Below are positions 20,775 through 31,800 of a DNA stretch of 64,000 nt, piece by piece. The notes under the pieces are model-generated. The model did no database searches. It was given only the letters and a program-made list of their open reading frames with translations, and was not told where the DNA came from. Source of the DNA: Diplolepis rosae (Eukaryota; Arthropoda; Insecta; Hymenoptera; Diplolepididae); NCBI GenBank assembly GCA_030998225.1, contig JAPYXD010000715.1:1550001-1614000 (forward strand), read 5' to 3'. The translations under genes were made by a program, and so were the position numbers. Position 1 is the first letter of the stretch, and every line of letters begins with the position of its first letter.

Positions 20775-21005
20775 GTGAGAGAGAACAGCGAGAGGAATAC
20801 CTCACCTTGTTCTAAACGGAAAGCGACGAGAAGATGCTTCGCCTCGCTTCCGTTAGTGTGGAGAGAGAGAGAGAAGGGTGAACGGTGAGAAGAATGCTTC
20901 GCCCAGTTCAGAGAAAGAGAGAGGGAGAACAACGAGAGGAATGCCTGGCCTTGTTCTCAACGGAAAGCGACGAGAAGATGCTTCGCCTCGCTTCCGTTAG
21001 TGTTA
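20775..21005. repeat. Two ~140-bp direct repeats with internal hairpins
   Basis: The block GAACA(G/A)CGAGAGGAAT through CTTCGCCTCGCTTCCGTTAG occurs twice (about 20788-20860 and 20927-21003). Each copy contains a hairpin: CGGAA.GCGA.G.GAAG pairs with CTTCGCCTCGCTTCCG across ATG. Purine-rich GAGAGA tracts separate them. The repeats abut the hAT insertion and look like part of the split LTR. Confidence 0.65.
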
Positions 21006-21024
21006 GAGAAGGTGAGAAAATCAC

Positions 21025-21530
21025 CAGTGTCTCCAGAACGTGGGATTTTTCGGCCCCCACCACGTTCCCATCTGGGAGAAACGCATGCAAACGTGGCGTG
21101 TCAGTGTGTCGGCTCTGCTACACGCTGCGGTCACCAGCTTCGTGTAAAGCCGAAGGTGCACGAAGACGGACTTCGTTACAATGCTTGAGTTTTCAAGTTA
21201 TTTTTAGATTTCACGCTTTCGTTTATCGAGTCGAAATTAAGAATTGTATTTTTCTCGAGTACGTGCAAAAGAGGCGCGAAGCAGACGAGGAATTTGAATT
21301 TACGAAGTATATAGTTCAAGAAATAACACTTTTCTTCAATTTCTTGAAGAAAGTCTGCATGAAATAAACATCAGTATGATCTTGGAAAATTTCATGAGGA
21401 TTTCAACACTTCAAAAATAAACTTTCAGTGAAATTTAGTGACAATAAATGTATAAAATTTGAATCAATATATAATTTTCCATTCAAATTTATATACTTCT
21501 TACTAATTTTGTACATTTAACAATTTCATG
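21025..21530 (+). repeat. hAT left terminal inverted repeat
   Basis: Matches the right terminus in reverse complement with very few differences by eye (for example GCATGCAAACG against GCAAACATGCA-side CACATGCAAACG, GACGAGGAA against GACGACGAA). An open frame inside it (20885-21367) is a consequence of base composition and appears in both copies. Confidence 0.9.
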
Positions 21531-22483
21531 TGAGTGACTTTTTCTTTTTCTAATGAAAGATTTCGTAACTCTAAATTCGGCCCAATTCGTAACATTGTAA
21601 AAAGATTTTAAAACTTCATAAAATTTTTTTTTCTGTTTTATTCAAAGTCAATAAATATTCAATGTTTGGAATCGAAATATTAAGTAAATGATTTTTAATT
21701 TCTGGGAATAAACTGCTTTAATAAGACAAACTTTCTTCTTTGTGAGAAATCTCATTTTTAAAATTAAAATTCTACGCATAGAATACAAAAACATAATATG
21801 AAAATACTTTTATTACAGAATTTTGAAATATACAAGTTGACCAATTTTAATCGAGTAAATCGGCTACTTTAAGCAAAAAATTATGTTAAAAATATTTTAT
21901 CAAAAAAAAATAAGACACATTAAATTACGGTTTAAAATCCACATTCATAGATTGATGGTAAAAGCAGTTTAAATTTTTTTAATCTTACGTTTTAGTGACG
22001 TATGCACAGACTTCTAATCAGATAAATGAAATGCTTTATAGAAAGTCAAAATTTTCTTATTACTGCACTTAACCAAATTAATAAAGTAAAAATATTTTTT
22101 AATTGATGCTTTCACTGAATTCTTTAAACATTCATTAATTGAAAATTGTACTCAAAATTTAATCTTGCAGCGTTCCAATATTCCCACAATGTTACAAAAT
22201 CTTATTAATCATTAATTTAGTCGAATTATTTTCAAAATATTTAAAAAATAAATGTAAATATTTTGATTAAATACTCTGTCAAATTTTGCATTTGACTGAT
22301 CTTGCAAAATTGTTGAAAGATTTGAATACCGATAGAAGAAACTTTAAATGAAATTTTATGTCCATAAATGCTTAAAGTTCTATATAGAAATATCAACTAC
22401 AACATTCTCAAATTTTATAAATAAACTACTAAATTCAAAAAGTTTCGGATTTTTTTAAAAACTGTACAAATTTCAAATATGAA

Positions 22484-22681
22484 TCAGTCAAAATCTACTG
22501 ATTATCAGTGAAATTTGACTGATTTAAGTAACTAAAAACAGGTTACTGTGAATCAGTCAAATTTCACTGATTACTTCAGTGAAAAGTAACTGATTTAAGA
22601 GTGAAAAATATTGTTTCCACTGATGATTCAGTGAAAAGGCAAATCACTGATTCAATCAGTGAAAATTTGACTGATTCAGAT
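22484..22681. mobile_element. Small nested MITE of ACTGATT repeats
   Basis: Begins TGAATCAGTCAAA and ends TTTGACTGATTCA, with many internal ACTGATT / AATCAGT copies in both orientations, giving several alternative hairpins. It lies in the non-coding left half of the hAT. No target duplication resolved. Confidence 0.55.
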
Positions 22682-23991
22682 TTAGAGTGTATACAAATTT
22701 CAAATATAAAGTGTACTCTGTACATTAATCAAACAAATTTAGAAGATGAATATTTTAATAAATATTCCTAAATATTATTGGAATATGATACATATCGATT
22801 TAGAAAAACTTCTTCAAAGTACTCAGACATTTTTCTTATTTTACGACATTTTTGCACCATGTTTGACCTTTGGGTAGGACTCAAGAAAACAATTGTAGAC
22901 ATACTTTCATTACTTAGTAAAATACTATGAAGAATTGCTTTTTAAATTAAAGCGAAAACTTTTAAAACCTTTAACAATCGGTTGCATAGATTCGGCTCTA
23001 ATCTTGGACGCAATTAGAGAAATGGGTTTTTTTGCTTCTTTTAGATCTAGTTTTTGCCTTAAACATAAAAGAAAGAAAACACATTTGAAATATTAAAATA
23101 AAAAAGCTGGTTCATTCTTAGAGAATCCCAAATATTCTGAAATAAAGCTCCTTTCCACACCACCACGGAGGTAGAGTTTACTAGTAATAGTTCACTAAAT
23201 TTTATGTACTCTAAATAAATTTTTTCGTAATTGCAGAAAACTTATTCCAAATACAAAAATTGTATCTTTAAATGTACTGGATAATTAATTATAAAAATCG
23301 TTCGAATTTGAATTTCAAGGACGTGTACAAAGTTTTCAAGGCACATCGTTTTTCCTTTTGCAAAAATTTTTAAAACTTCTAATTTTTCAAGTAATTGGGA
23401 GAAGTACATTTAAAAAAAAAATTGTTTCCTCTACTTCCACTCGCGCTAGCTTAACAAATTTTCAGAATTTTACGATTTTATTAATATTGTATTAAGTGTC
23501 TACATTTTCTGAAACTATCTACAGGAGAAAAATTTTAATACTTTAGTAAAGAAAGTTTTCTGAAAAGTTGTAGCTCAATCAGATTAATAGCCAAAAAGTT
23601 ACCAATGTTTTAAATCGCAAACGAACGGTATAGAGGTCAAATTGGAGACGAAAACAAATAATAATAGCAACCTTCTTTTGTTTTCTTCTAAGATATACTT
23701 GATTCTCGCCTTATGCGTTATTTGAGAAGGCAAGAGTGTGGATTCTTCATATTTGTATCGTAATTCCTTATTGAAAACGGCAAAAGTAAGAATATTATAT
23801 TATTATTTGGTGATACGTGAGTGCTCTTACGTACGTTATTGTTTGATGCTTGTGGGTAAGTTTATTTTGTGAAACTTAATTTGTGTGCAGATTACAAATT
23901 ATTAACATTCGCTCAATTTTATCGACTTTTCATCTTATTAATTCTTTTCAAATAATTCTGTTTTCCTTCGTCGTATAATTTATTGTTCACA

Positions 23992-26211
23992 ATGAGTAAT
24001 CCGGTTGACCCAAATTCGAGTGTTTTGAAGGACAGCCAGGTTCAAACGAAGGTTGACCACCGTTTGAACTCTGGTTCAAACGAATGTCAACCCGCTAGAA
24101 AAGTCATGAAAAATGCAAAAAACTTTCAGTTGGGATGGTTTGAGGAATTTCCGTCGTGGAGAGAGTGGGTGGTTACATTAGCAGATGAAACAAGATTTCA
24201 TTGCAAAATTTGCAATAAAACGTTGCTATGTGGCAAATCGAAAATTGAAAAGCATGAAGCATCTTTATCATACAGAAAGAAGCAAGAGTTTTCAAATAAA
24301 TTAGAATGTTATGGAGTAGTAAGTGAAAATTCTTCTAATGTAGCTGCCAATTCTTACAGTGTTGAACCTTGTGTAGCAAGTTCTTCTGCTTCAGAATTCA
24401 CAAATTCCACGATTCCGGAAAGTGTTACTTTCAAACAGAAAGTACAAGAAGCAGAGATTAGGATTAGTACATTTTTCGTAGAGCATAATTTACCATTCGC
24501 GATTTCATCAGAATTGATAGGACTTTTCCAAGATATGGAACCTTCGGTTTTAAAAGACGTTAGATTGAGCCACACTAAAATGGTCCTAGTTGTAAATAAC
24601 GTCGTATGTGCTGCTGAAACTGATCGCATGGAAAATATTTTGCGTAAGCAATCATTTTCAGTGTACGAAGACGAAACGACCGACAGGACTCTAGAAAAGT
24701 GGCTGTCATTAATGGTTCGATATGTGGAGCCAACGACATTTTCTGTCAGGGTGGAATTGCTCCAGCTTATTAATGTAAATGCTTCGGATTGTTCTGCCTC
24801 TAAAATTTTTGATGCGTTCGAAAAAGCATTGTCCGGGCAGAAAATCCCTTTATCTAATATCTGTGCTTTAGCTTGTGATAATGCACAGGTGATGGTCGGC
24901 AATAGGTCCTCATTTAAAACAAAATTAAAGGAAAAAAGTCCCCGTTTAATTGTTTTCCCGTGTGTCTCGCATTCGTCAGCAATTATAGCAAAATATGCTT
25001 GTGCCACAATCCCAGATGTAGAGGATTTAATCAAAGATTTGCCAGCTTTTCTTAATGCTAGCTCCAAGCGAACGGCTATTTTTCGATCGATTGTTTTGGA
25101 ATTAGGAAATGACTATCAAATAATTCCTAGTCATTCTGAAACTCGCTGGCTTGTCCGCTATCGATGCATAGATATTATAATAAAGAATTGGGAAGTTATT
25201 CTTCAGTATCTTATGGTCCTCGTATCTGAGAAGGTAGAGAAGGCCAAAGACTTGTTAGGAAAAATGCAGAATCCTTTGACACTCGCATATTTCCTATTCT
25301 TGAAATTTACTTTGAATAGGTTCAACGTATACAATGCGAAATTTCAAAGTCGCGAAACAATGGTTCAGGAACTCCAGCCAAACTCGGCTAAATTCTTCGT
25401 ATGGATTCTTAGCAGTTATTTGAAAGAGGGTCTTCTTCAACCGAATTTATTCTTTCAAATCATTAGAAATGTTAACTTTGCAGATCCTAGTAATCAAAAG
25501 CCGCTTCAAGACATTGACGTTGGTAAGGAAACGCGAGAATATTTCCAGCAGCAACTTACAAACAAGAAATTGCAAATAGTAGAAGTTGATCTATTTCTTC
25601 GTAATTGCTTGAAATTTTATGTCACAGCAAGCGAAGAAATTCGCAATCGACTTCCTTTTGATGACATCTTTTTGTCTTGCGTTGCTGTTTTCCGGCCTCA
25701 AGTAGCTTTCTATGCTGATCGAAGCGAAACTTTTCCTAGGGTCTGGAAAGTTTGTCAAGATTTAGGGTCGTTTGATAGAATAGGTGTACAAAAAGAGTGG
25801 GATTCTTTACTCAAAATCAAACAGGAACTCAAAGAAAAGTGGTCGAATTTATCTTCTGACGAAATGTGGTCTAGTATCGGTGTATCTTCGACGAGTACAG
25901 GAGAAAAACTTTTTCCAAATTTGACCTCAGTATTGAATCATGTTCGGAGTCTTCCTCATTCAAATGCTGAGGCGGAGCGAGGTTTCTCCATGCTCACGGA
26001 CGCGAAAACTCCCAAAAGAAATCGCTTAGGAAACAGGACGGTCAACTCAATTTGTGTTACTCGATCAGCCCTAAAGGCGAGAGCTGAAACAGCCAGAACA
26101 ACGAGCATCACTTCGAAGCATTTGAAATTAATGACCGAAAATCTATATGAGATGGCAGAAAGTGATAGGGAAAGTGGTTTGTCGCTCTTCGCTCACGAAG
26201 GAGAGGATTAA
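23992..26211 (+). CDS. hAT-family transposase, complete ORF
   Basis: A 739-residue protein from ATG 23992 (context CACAATGAG); an in-frame TTG nine bases upstream is not needed. Domains in order: a BED-type zinc finger at about 50-97 (FHCKICNKTLL, Cys71, Cys74, His88), then an RNase H-like catalytic core with DETTD (Asp227), ACDNAQ (Asp296), the hAT CxxH motif CVSH (324-327) and HSETRW (Arg385-Trp386). The C-terminal dimerisation region is LPHSNAEAERGFS (654-666), where Glu662 is the third catalytic residue. It would excise and insert the element with 8-bp target duplications. No internal stop or frameshift. One oddity is that the second zinc-ligand His appears as Tyr94 (TAC, one transition from CAC). 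The reverse open frame at 24354-25067 is a shadow. Confidence 0.9.
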   Translation: MSNPVDPNSSVLKDSQVQTKVDHRLNSGSNECQPARKVMKNAKNFQLGWFEEFPSWREWVVTLADETRFHCKICNKTLLCGKSKIEKHEASLSYRKKQEFSNKLECYGVVSENSSNVAANSYSVEPCVASSSASEFTNSTIPESVTFKQKVQEAEIRISTFFVEHNLPFAISSELIGLFQDMEPSVLKDVRLSHTKMVLVVNNVVCAAETDRMENILRKQSFSVYEDETTDRTLEKWLSLMVRYVEPTTFSVRVELLQLINVNASDCSASKIFDAFEKALSGQKIPLSNICALACDNAQVMVGNRSSFKTKLKEKSPRLIVFPCVSHSSAIIAKYACATIPDVEDLIKDLPAFLNASSKRTAIFRSIVLELGNDYQIIPSHSETRWLVRYRCIDIIIKNWEVILQYLMVLVSEKVEKAKDLLGKMQNPLTLAYFLFLKFTLNRFNVYNAKFQSRETMVQELQPNSAKFFVWILSSYLKEGLLQPNLFFQIIRNVNFADPSNQKPLQDIDVGKETREYFQQQLTNKKLQIVEVDLFLRNCLKFYVTASEEIRNRLPFDDIFLSCVAVFRPQVAFYADRSETFPRVWKVCQDLGSFDRIGVQKEWDSLLKIKQELKEKWSNLSSDEMWSSIGVSSTSTGEKLFPNLTSVLNHVRSLPHSNAEAERGFSMLTDAKTPKRNRLGNRTVNSICVTRSALKARAETARTTSITSKHLKLMTENLYEMAESDRESGLSLFAHEGED

Positions 26212-27297
26212 TTCTAATGGCCAAGGCATGGCGTTAATCAATTTCAAACCCCTTTCTTACTCACAAAATAATGACATTTTATTTCTTATATCAGAGATAC
26301 GTTTTTTATTCCTTTCTTCGCGTGCCTCGGGTATCGAAATTGTTTAGTTTTAATTATTATTTTGTGAGTAAGAAAACATACTAAAATTGAGTAATATCAC
26401 GCTTTGGGCGCAAGATTAAAAAACTTTAAACTGCTTTTACCATCAATCTATGAATGTGGATTTTAAACCGTAATTTAATGTCACTCACATGAAATAAACT
26501 TCTGTAAGAATTATCAAGATTGAAGAGATGTTAAAATATTTGAAAAATAATGCAATTGTAAAATTGCAATTTATATCAATATTTGACAAATTTTTAGCTT
26601 TCTCAATCAAAGCATTATCCGGAAATTTTTAGTTCCTATAAAAAGATGGAATATTGATCAATTTCTTGAATATTCATACATTAAAAAAATATCGAATTAG
26701 AGAATTATATGCAAAGTATTTTCCATTAAGAAGACATAAACATGACATAATTAGTTTTATATCTACATTTTCAGCTTACTTTTTTGTGACTTAAGCACAC
26801 ATTTTGAATTCGAAATACAAAAATGCTCTACAGAGTTGAAGTATTTCCTGAATCAATTATTATTGATCCTGAATTCTATTGGAAAATTTGTTGTTTACTG
26901 TTCAAATCTTACTACGATTTCAGACGGACAGACAAATTAAGAACTACAAAATATTTCATCCAAAAGATTGCACTCCTCCATAATATCTTGTCAAATTGTA
27001 ACAAGATTTGAACACTTCGAACGAACATTTTTATGTAAAATTTAAAGTTGATTGATATTTAGATGTTAATATGGAAATACCAATAAACACATATTTTAGC
27101 TTTTTAATTTATCTATTGCTATTAGACAATTTTCCATTTCCGTAGAGATTTTAAGTTTTGGAATGAAAAGTTTGTGCTTAGGCTACAAAAACGTGAGATG
27201 AAAATATTTCTAACATATAACTGAAAATATAAATTATGAACTTGAATTTTATGTTCATTTTATCTTGATAGAAAATATTGTTCTAATTGAAAAATTG
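26212..27297. other. Non-coding hAT right half with a dispersed repeat
   Basis: AT-rich. About 26850-27290 matches 63240-63610: GGAAAATTTGTTGTTTACTG, then TTCAAATCTT, then ATTGTAACAAGATTTGAACA, at roughly 85% by eye. This is a separate repeat that interrupts the hAT inverted-repeat homology, probably a later insertion. The open frame at 26823-27011 is not a recognisable gene. Confidence 0.6.
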
Positions 27298-27793
27298 TTA
27301 AATGTACAAAATTAGTAAGAAGTATATAAATTTGAATGGAAAATTATATATTGATTCAAATTTTATACATTTATTGTCACTAAATTTCACTGAAAGTTTA
27401 TTTTTGAAGTGTTGAAATCCTCATGAAATTTTCCAAGATCATACTGATGTTTATTTCATGCAGACTTTCTTCAAGAAATTGAAGAAAAGTGTTATTTCTT
27501 GAACTATATACTTCGTAAATTCAAATTCGTCGTCTGCTTCGCGCCTCTTTTGCACGTACTCGAGAAAAATACAATTCTGAATTTCGACTCGATAAACGAA
27601 AGCGTGAAATCTAAAAATAACTTGAAAACTCAAGCATTGTAACGAAGTCCGTCTTCGTGCACCTTCGGCTTTACACGAAGCTGGTGACCGCAGCGTGTAG
27701 CAGAGCCGACACACTGACACGCCACGTTTGCATGTGTTTCTCCCAGATGGGAACGTGGTGGGGGCCGAAAAATCCCACGTTCTGGAAACACTG
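27298..27793 (-). repeat. hAT right terminal inverted repeat
   Basis: Reverse complement of 21025-21530, ending CACTG at 27789-27793 just before the second 8-bp target copy. The reverse open frame 27801-27451 corresponds to that in the left repeat. Confidence 0.9.
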
Positions 27794-27884
27794 ATAATCA
27801 CCAGGAAAAATGACGGTTTGGTGCTTTATTTAATTAATTTCGTGGTGAGTGGAGCGTTAGATCTGATTTTCCGAGCGAAGGGAC

Positions 27885-27897
27885 CCCTTTTTATATC
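27885..27897 (-). promoter_or_regulatory. TATA box (minus strand)
   Basis: GGATATAAAAAGGGG on the minus strand is followed about 25-30 bp later by AAATCAGATC (initiator-like) and then AATAAA. This order is typical of LTR promoters, and the surrounding DNA is GC-rich and devoid of genes. Confidence 0.45.
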
Positions 27898-28160
27898 CAA
27901 AGGGCTCGAAGGGAAAGTGCGTGGGGGTAGGCGCCAGCGTGGGGGTGTTCGAGATGCGCGGGCATGATACGCATGGTGGCGTCACCACGCGCCAATCCAG
28001 ACACTCCCGCGCTTTGCGCATCCCCCCTGCGCCGCGTGCATCGTACTTTCCGATAGACTGGGACCGCTGAGCCAATTCTCGGTAAGCACGCGCTTTTCTT
28101 TCCCGTGGGTCGTTCGACACGTATCCAATCGGCCCGTTCGGGAAAATGCTACATTTACAA

Positions 28161-28741
28161 ACAATTCTTAAACTACCTTTTAATCTTATTAATATATCTT
28201 TATACTTTAAAAAAATACTAAAAGTGATTTTGAAAATTAGTGAATACTTGTATAAACTAAATTAATCCTTAAAAATAATTTTCTAAGGTCCCACCAATGG
28301 CGTGGTGGGAAAAGTATGGAAATTTAAACGAATACAAATATAAATAATTTAAAGCCTAACTTATGGCTAAAATTTAGAAAAGATTTGGGAAACTATTCTT
28401 AAAGTTAATTCATTTTTAATTCGTTCTTGTGAATTTTTTTATTTGAAATTCTGGTAACAGTAAGGCACATGACAACGGGTTGGCCGGCCCGTGACGGTAA
28501 CGTACCGTATCCGAGAACTTCTCTATGCCTCAGTGATGGTGGAAGACGCTTGGACGCCGTAGAAAGAGATAGAGAATGCAAGCATGAAAGGATAGAAAGG
28601 GAAGGATAGAGGCGGTGAATATGGCGTCCAAGTAAACATTGATGCTTAGTAACTAAATGGAATAACTTGATCTTTTACTAATAAAATTACTTCCCAGTTC
28701 TTTTCCGTTGAAATGAGAAAATCAAAAGGTCATTTAATAAA
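28161..28741. other. No gene; one hairpin
   Basis: AT-rich, then mixed. CTTGGACGCC (about 28549) and GGCGTCCAAG (about 28626) form a 10-bp inverted repeat around a purine-rich GATAGA tract, possibly MITE termini. No coding sequence. Confidence 0.4.
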
Positions 28742-28992
28742 AAGACTATTATGCGCTAGTGCGTGTATCAGTATCTACCAAAACGCTCAGCAGAAGGGTA
28801 CAAGACGTTCTCTATGAGTGTGGTATAAATACCAACATTTTCAAAGCCCATAGCACTAAACATGCGTCTATATCTGTTGCTAAGCGTGAAGGTGTTAATA
28901 TCGATCAGATAAGAAAGTCAGCAGGATTGGCAGAAAATTCGGCCACCTTTTCTGGGTTCTACGATAGGCCTATTCTTTCGGATGTAAGATAA
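28742..28992 (+). pseudogene. Tyrosine recombinase C-terminal fragment
   Basis: The translation VSVSTKTLSRRVQDVLYECG, then FKAHSTKHASISVAKREGV, then GLAENSATFSGFYDRPILSD matches the C-terminal catalytic part of tyrosine recombinases of DIRS/Crypton-type elements, which cut DNA through a Tyr-3'-phosphate. The catalytic Tyr is present (FSGFYDRP) and the His of HSTxH is present, but the following catalytic Arg reads Lys. The N-terminal half, including the first catalytic Arg, is missing. Truncated and probably inactive. Confidence 0.75.
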
Positions 28993-29177
28993 TTTGGACA
29001 AGCCATATTAGATAATTAGATGAAGATTATGTCATGGTTATAATTTAAGATTTTCATCTAGTTTATGTTCATAATAGGCACTTGTATTCACCTTTGCCAA
29101 TTAAGTGCTCATTTATTTTTATACCGCAACCAACTTTCAACATCTACATTTTATCTTGAAGAAGATGCTCGTAATAC

Positions 29178-29490
29178 AATTAAATGATTAAACGAACTTA
29201 CTTTTAAGTGAAGTTCTATCATGATTGAATGAAGCGCCTCTTCCAAAAGATAGTTCCTTCCCTTCCTTGTCTGATAATATCGGACCCCGTAATTGTTCTT
29301 CAGGTTACGGTTAAACTTTAAAGGAACGAAGTATCGAGAAGTGACATAATTATAAGGCACCTAATTTCCCTTTTTCGTCTGGCTATGAAACTGTGGCGCC
29401 TCGGCATGGAATTGGCGAGTATTACATTTTATCTTTCGGAAGAGGCGCTTGATACAACTTCACTTACAGGTAAGTTCATTTAATCATGTA
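29178..29490. mobile_element. MITE with ~60-bp inverted repeats
   Basis: The left end ATGATTAAACGAACTTAC and the complement of the right end ATGATTAAATGAACTTAC agree, extending through AAGTGAAGTT and GCGCCTCTTCC to about 60 bp. Internal text GAAACTGTGGCGCCTCG recurs at 14290-14400. No coding capacity. Confidence 0.7.
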
Positions 29491-30049
29491 ATTTTATCAT
29501 AAAATAGTCTCAAGTAACTTTGTAAATCACTTTATGATAAAAAAATTTTGCTTCTTAACATTTTTTTCATACTTCCCTATATTTTAGCAGGAAAATTGAG
29601 TTTTTTAAACATAATTCCGATGAACTCGTACCTGATAAGACTGACAGTATAAGTAATGGATTTGAGGAGTCTGAACAAAAAGTGGCAGAGAGTTTCAGAG
29701 AGTTTCCATAAATAAGTGCAACGTGGTGCATGGTAAACAGGCAGGCTTGGAACTGAAATACATTTGGACAGCTATTTTAACTACATATCTGCAACGAAGT
29801 TTGAAATCACTCTATTAGCCATGTTCTTCTTCCATATGATTCTCATTTTGAACGTCAATATTAATTTTATAAGTTAGTATACGCACACGGAAAAAATTGA
29901 GCTAGAGGACCAAGCGAATTAAGAATTTATTGAACTTGAAGGATCTATATGACTAGATTCTTTGAAACTTTTAGTAACATTGTATAACCTTTTAGACTAA
30001 CAAATGATTAGTCACAAAATTTCTTAATAATAAATAGTATATTACATAA
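29491..30049. other. No gene seen
   Basis: AT-rich, no plausible frame and no repeat recognised. Confidence 0.45.
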
Positions 30050-30680
30050 CAATGGCAGAAAGTTGAGATTCCTGCACTGCGCATCATGGCACGCAGTTCA
30101 GGGCTCTCAAATTTCTGCCCATGTAGTGTATACTATTTTTCTTGCTACCCGGTCGAAAGTACGAAAACAATTGCATGTGTGCATTGGAATATATTGATGC
30201 CTCCGCTCGTGCTGCTGGTCGGGGGGGCAGGCATCAAATACATCTATAAATTAAGGTTTAGACTTCTACTTCCTTGTTTCCATCTTTGGTAATTATCATA
30301 GACTAGCATGTATCTGTCAACGGACTTTTTGGGTAAGGTGTCAGTTTCTACTATTAATTGAGCTTCAGTTTCAAAGTTTTTATTAATTTCTTCTTCATCT
30401 GTCGATTCATCAGATGATGTCATTCATTTTTTTATTTTTATTTTTGTTACACTTCAGTCACTACTATTACATTCTAAATAATATTGACTCATTGCCACTA
30501 ATAAACATTAGCAGAGAGCGGACAAATTTTGACGCTTGAGGTTATTGACGCTTTTACTCCCGCTATTATAGAGGGCGCGTATATAGCTTGACCAATGCAT
30601 GAAAGTTAGACTTTCTGCCGTGAAATTGGTGCCGAAACCACGTACTTTCGACTAGGGTAGTAAGAAAAATTACTTTTTTT
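30050..30680. repeat. Probable foldback with diverged arms
   Basis: TTCTTGCTACCCGGTCGAAAG (about 30150) is a diverged complement of CTTTCGACTAGGGTAGTAAG (about 30646), continuing to CGTACTTTCG against CGAAAGTACG. The outer GGCAGAAAGTT and ACTTTCTGCC also pair. A Met open frame at 30086 is not recognised as a gene. Confidence 0.5.
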
Positions 30681-31800
30681 TACTAAATAAAGTATAGTTT
30701 CTATACCTGAAAATTAACGAAAGATAGATTGAATGAGGACATTAATTCTTTTTGCAATCATTTGTTTGCCTGGGTAAGGACTCTGAGTTAGTTTCACCTA
30801 TTCACCTATTTCTACGATTTCTCATTATTTAAAGTCTAAGACATATGTTTGCACGAACTATTACCAATTTATTATTTGATAAACGTAGTATTACATCGAC
30901 TATAGACTGTCAATTTATTGATATTATGATGTATTGAACAATAATGAAATGGGTTACGTTTGTTCGATTTTCGCTCTAGTAATTTTCACTCAAACATATT
31001 AATTGGTTTATGTAGAATAGGGCAACTCTGTGTATTTAAAAATTCTTCTATAATTGAGCTATGTTCATATGACGTATGAAGAATAGAACGTTATTCTAAG
31101 AGACGTGAGTAATCGTGAAGTGTACAAAATTACCAGATGCATCAGTGCTTTGCACAATCATTTTATGTGTATCGAGACATTTTCCTGCAACCAGTGAATT
31201 GGTAAAAATAACTTTTTATGTATAAATAAATTTATCACAGATGAACAAATGTCTACTAAGAATGTTAATATCAGCTTCCCAAAAAACTTGCTTAAATTAA
31301 TAAATTTTTTTAACTGAAACTTGTGACAATATATTCTGCAACTGGATGTATTAATTAACTTATATATTATTATATAATAATTATATATAATGCAAGAGAA
31401 ATTTTGAACTACTGATAAGACAAGTGTTATAGACCTTTTATGCATTGGTTATAAATTTTGATTGTACCAATTGAGAGCATGTGATACTTGAGAAAAGTAT
31501 TAAGTTAATATGAACAATTATGTCCAGTTTCTGTATGTTTATGTCCGGAATATATAAACTGACATTTTCACGATTCCAACGATGCATTATCCTCCCTCGA
31601 GAAGTGCATTCTGCGTGCGGTAGATGTGTTTGAAAATCTGTGCAAGTTGAAAAGAGAAGGCATCTCACGCGTTGACGAAGAGAGCGCTTTTCCACTATGC
31701 ACGCCTCTGCGCGATCTGCGCCGGTGCCGATCCAAGCATAGCATAGCCGCAAGTCGATTGGTCGCCCGTATTTGACGCGCCAATCACACGCGCTCCTCGA
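30681..31800. other. No gene seen
   Basis: AT-rich to 31440. From 31560 to 31800 it is locally GC-richer with overlapping reverse frames (31568-31783 and 31438-31752) that I cannot assign. Confidence 0.4.

Larger units (their letters stand above)
21025..27793 (+). mobile_element. Autonomous-looking hAT transposon, 6.8 kb
   Basis: Termini are CAGTGTCTCCAGAACGTGGG and its near-perfect complement CCCACGTTCTGGAAACACTG, typical hAT ends, flanked by 8-bp duplications AAAATCAC (21017-21024) and ATAATCAC (27794-27801). Terminal inverted repeats of about 500 bp (21025-21530 and 27298-27793) are almost identical. Further inverted homology continues internally (about 21925-21990 against 26405-26480), interrupted by later insertions. 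A complete transposase ORF lies centrally. Together these imply relatively recent activity. The size is large for a hAT, largely from AT-rich non-coding DNA and nested repeats. Confidence 0.9.
20730..28160 (-). mobile_element. Candidate LTR/promoter region split by the hAT
   Basis: Removing the hAT (21025-27793) and one target copy joins 20730-21024 to 27802-28160. On the minus strand the join gives a GC-rich upstream part, a TATA box (27897-27885, TATAAAAAGGGG), a TCAGATC initiator-like site about 30 bp on, AATAAA about 45 bp later, and the GAGAGA/hairpin repeats. It has TGT-like and ACA-like extremes near 28158 and 20730. That order (U3, TATA, R, poly(A) signal, U5) fits an LTR. I found no target duplication and no internal coding region, so this remains a candidate. 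Confidence 0.4.

Noticed and set aside
20885..21367. 160-codon plus-strand open frame
   Set aside because: It spans the junction between the host repeat and the hAT terminus, and its counterpart occurs in the other inverted repeat (27451-27801), so it is non-coding terminal sequence.
24354..25067. 237-codon reverse open frame inside the hAT transposase
   Set aside because: Antisense shadow of the transposase; no recognisable domain and the plus-strand ORF explains the region.
30086..30292. 68-codon open frame beginning MARSSG
   Set aside because: Lies within a foldback arm; no domain, and hydrophobic composition is explained by T-rich DNA.
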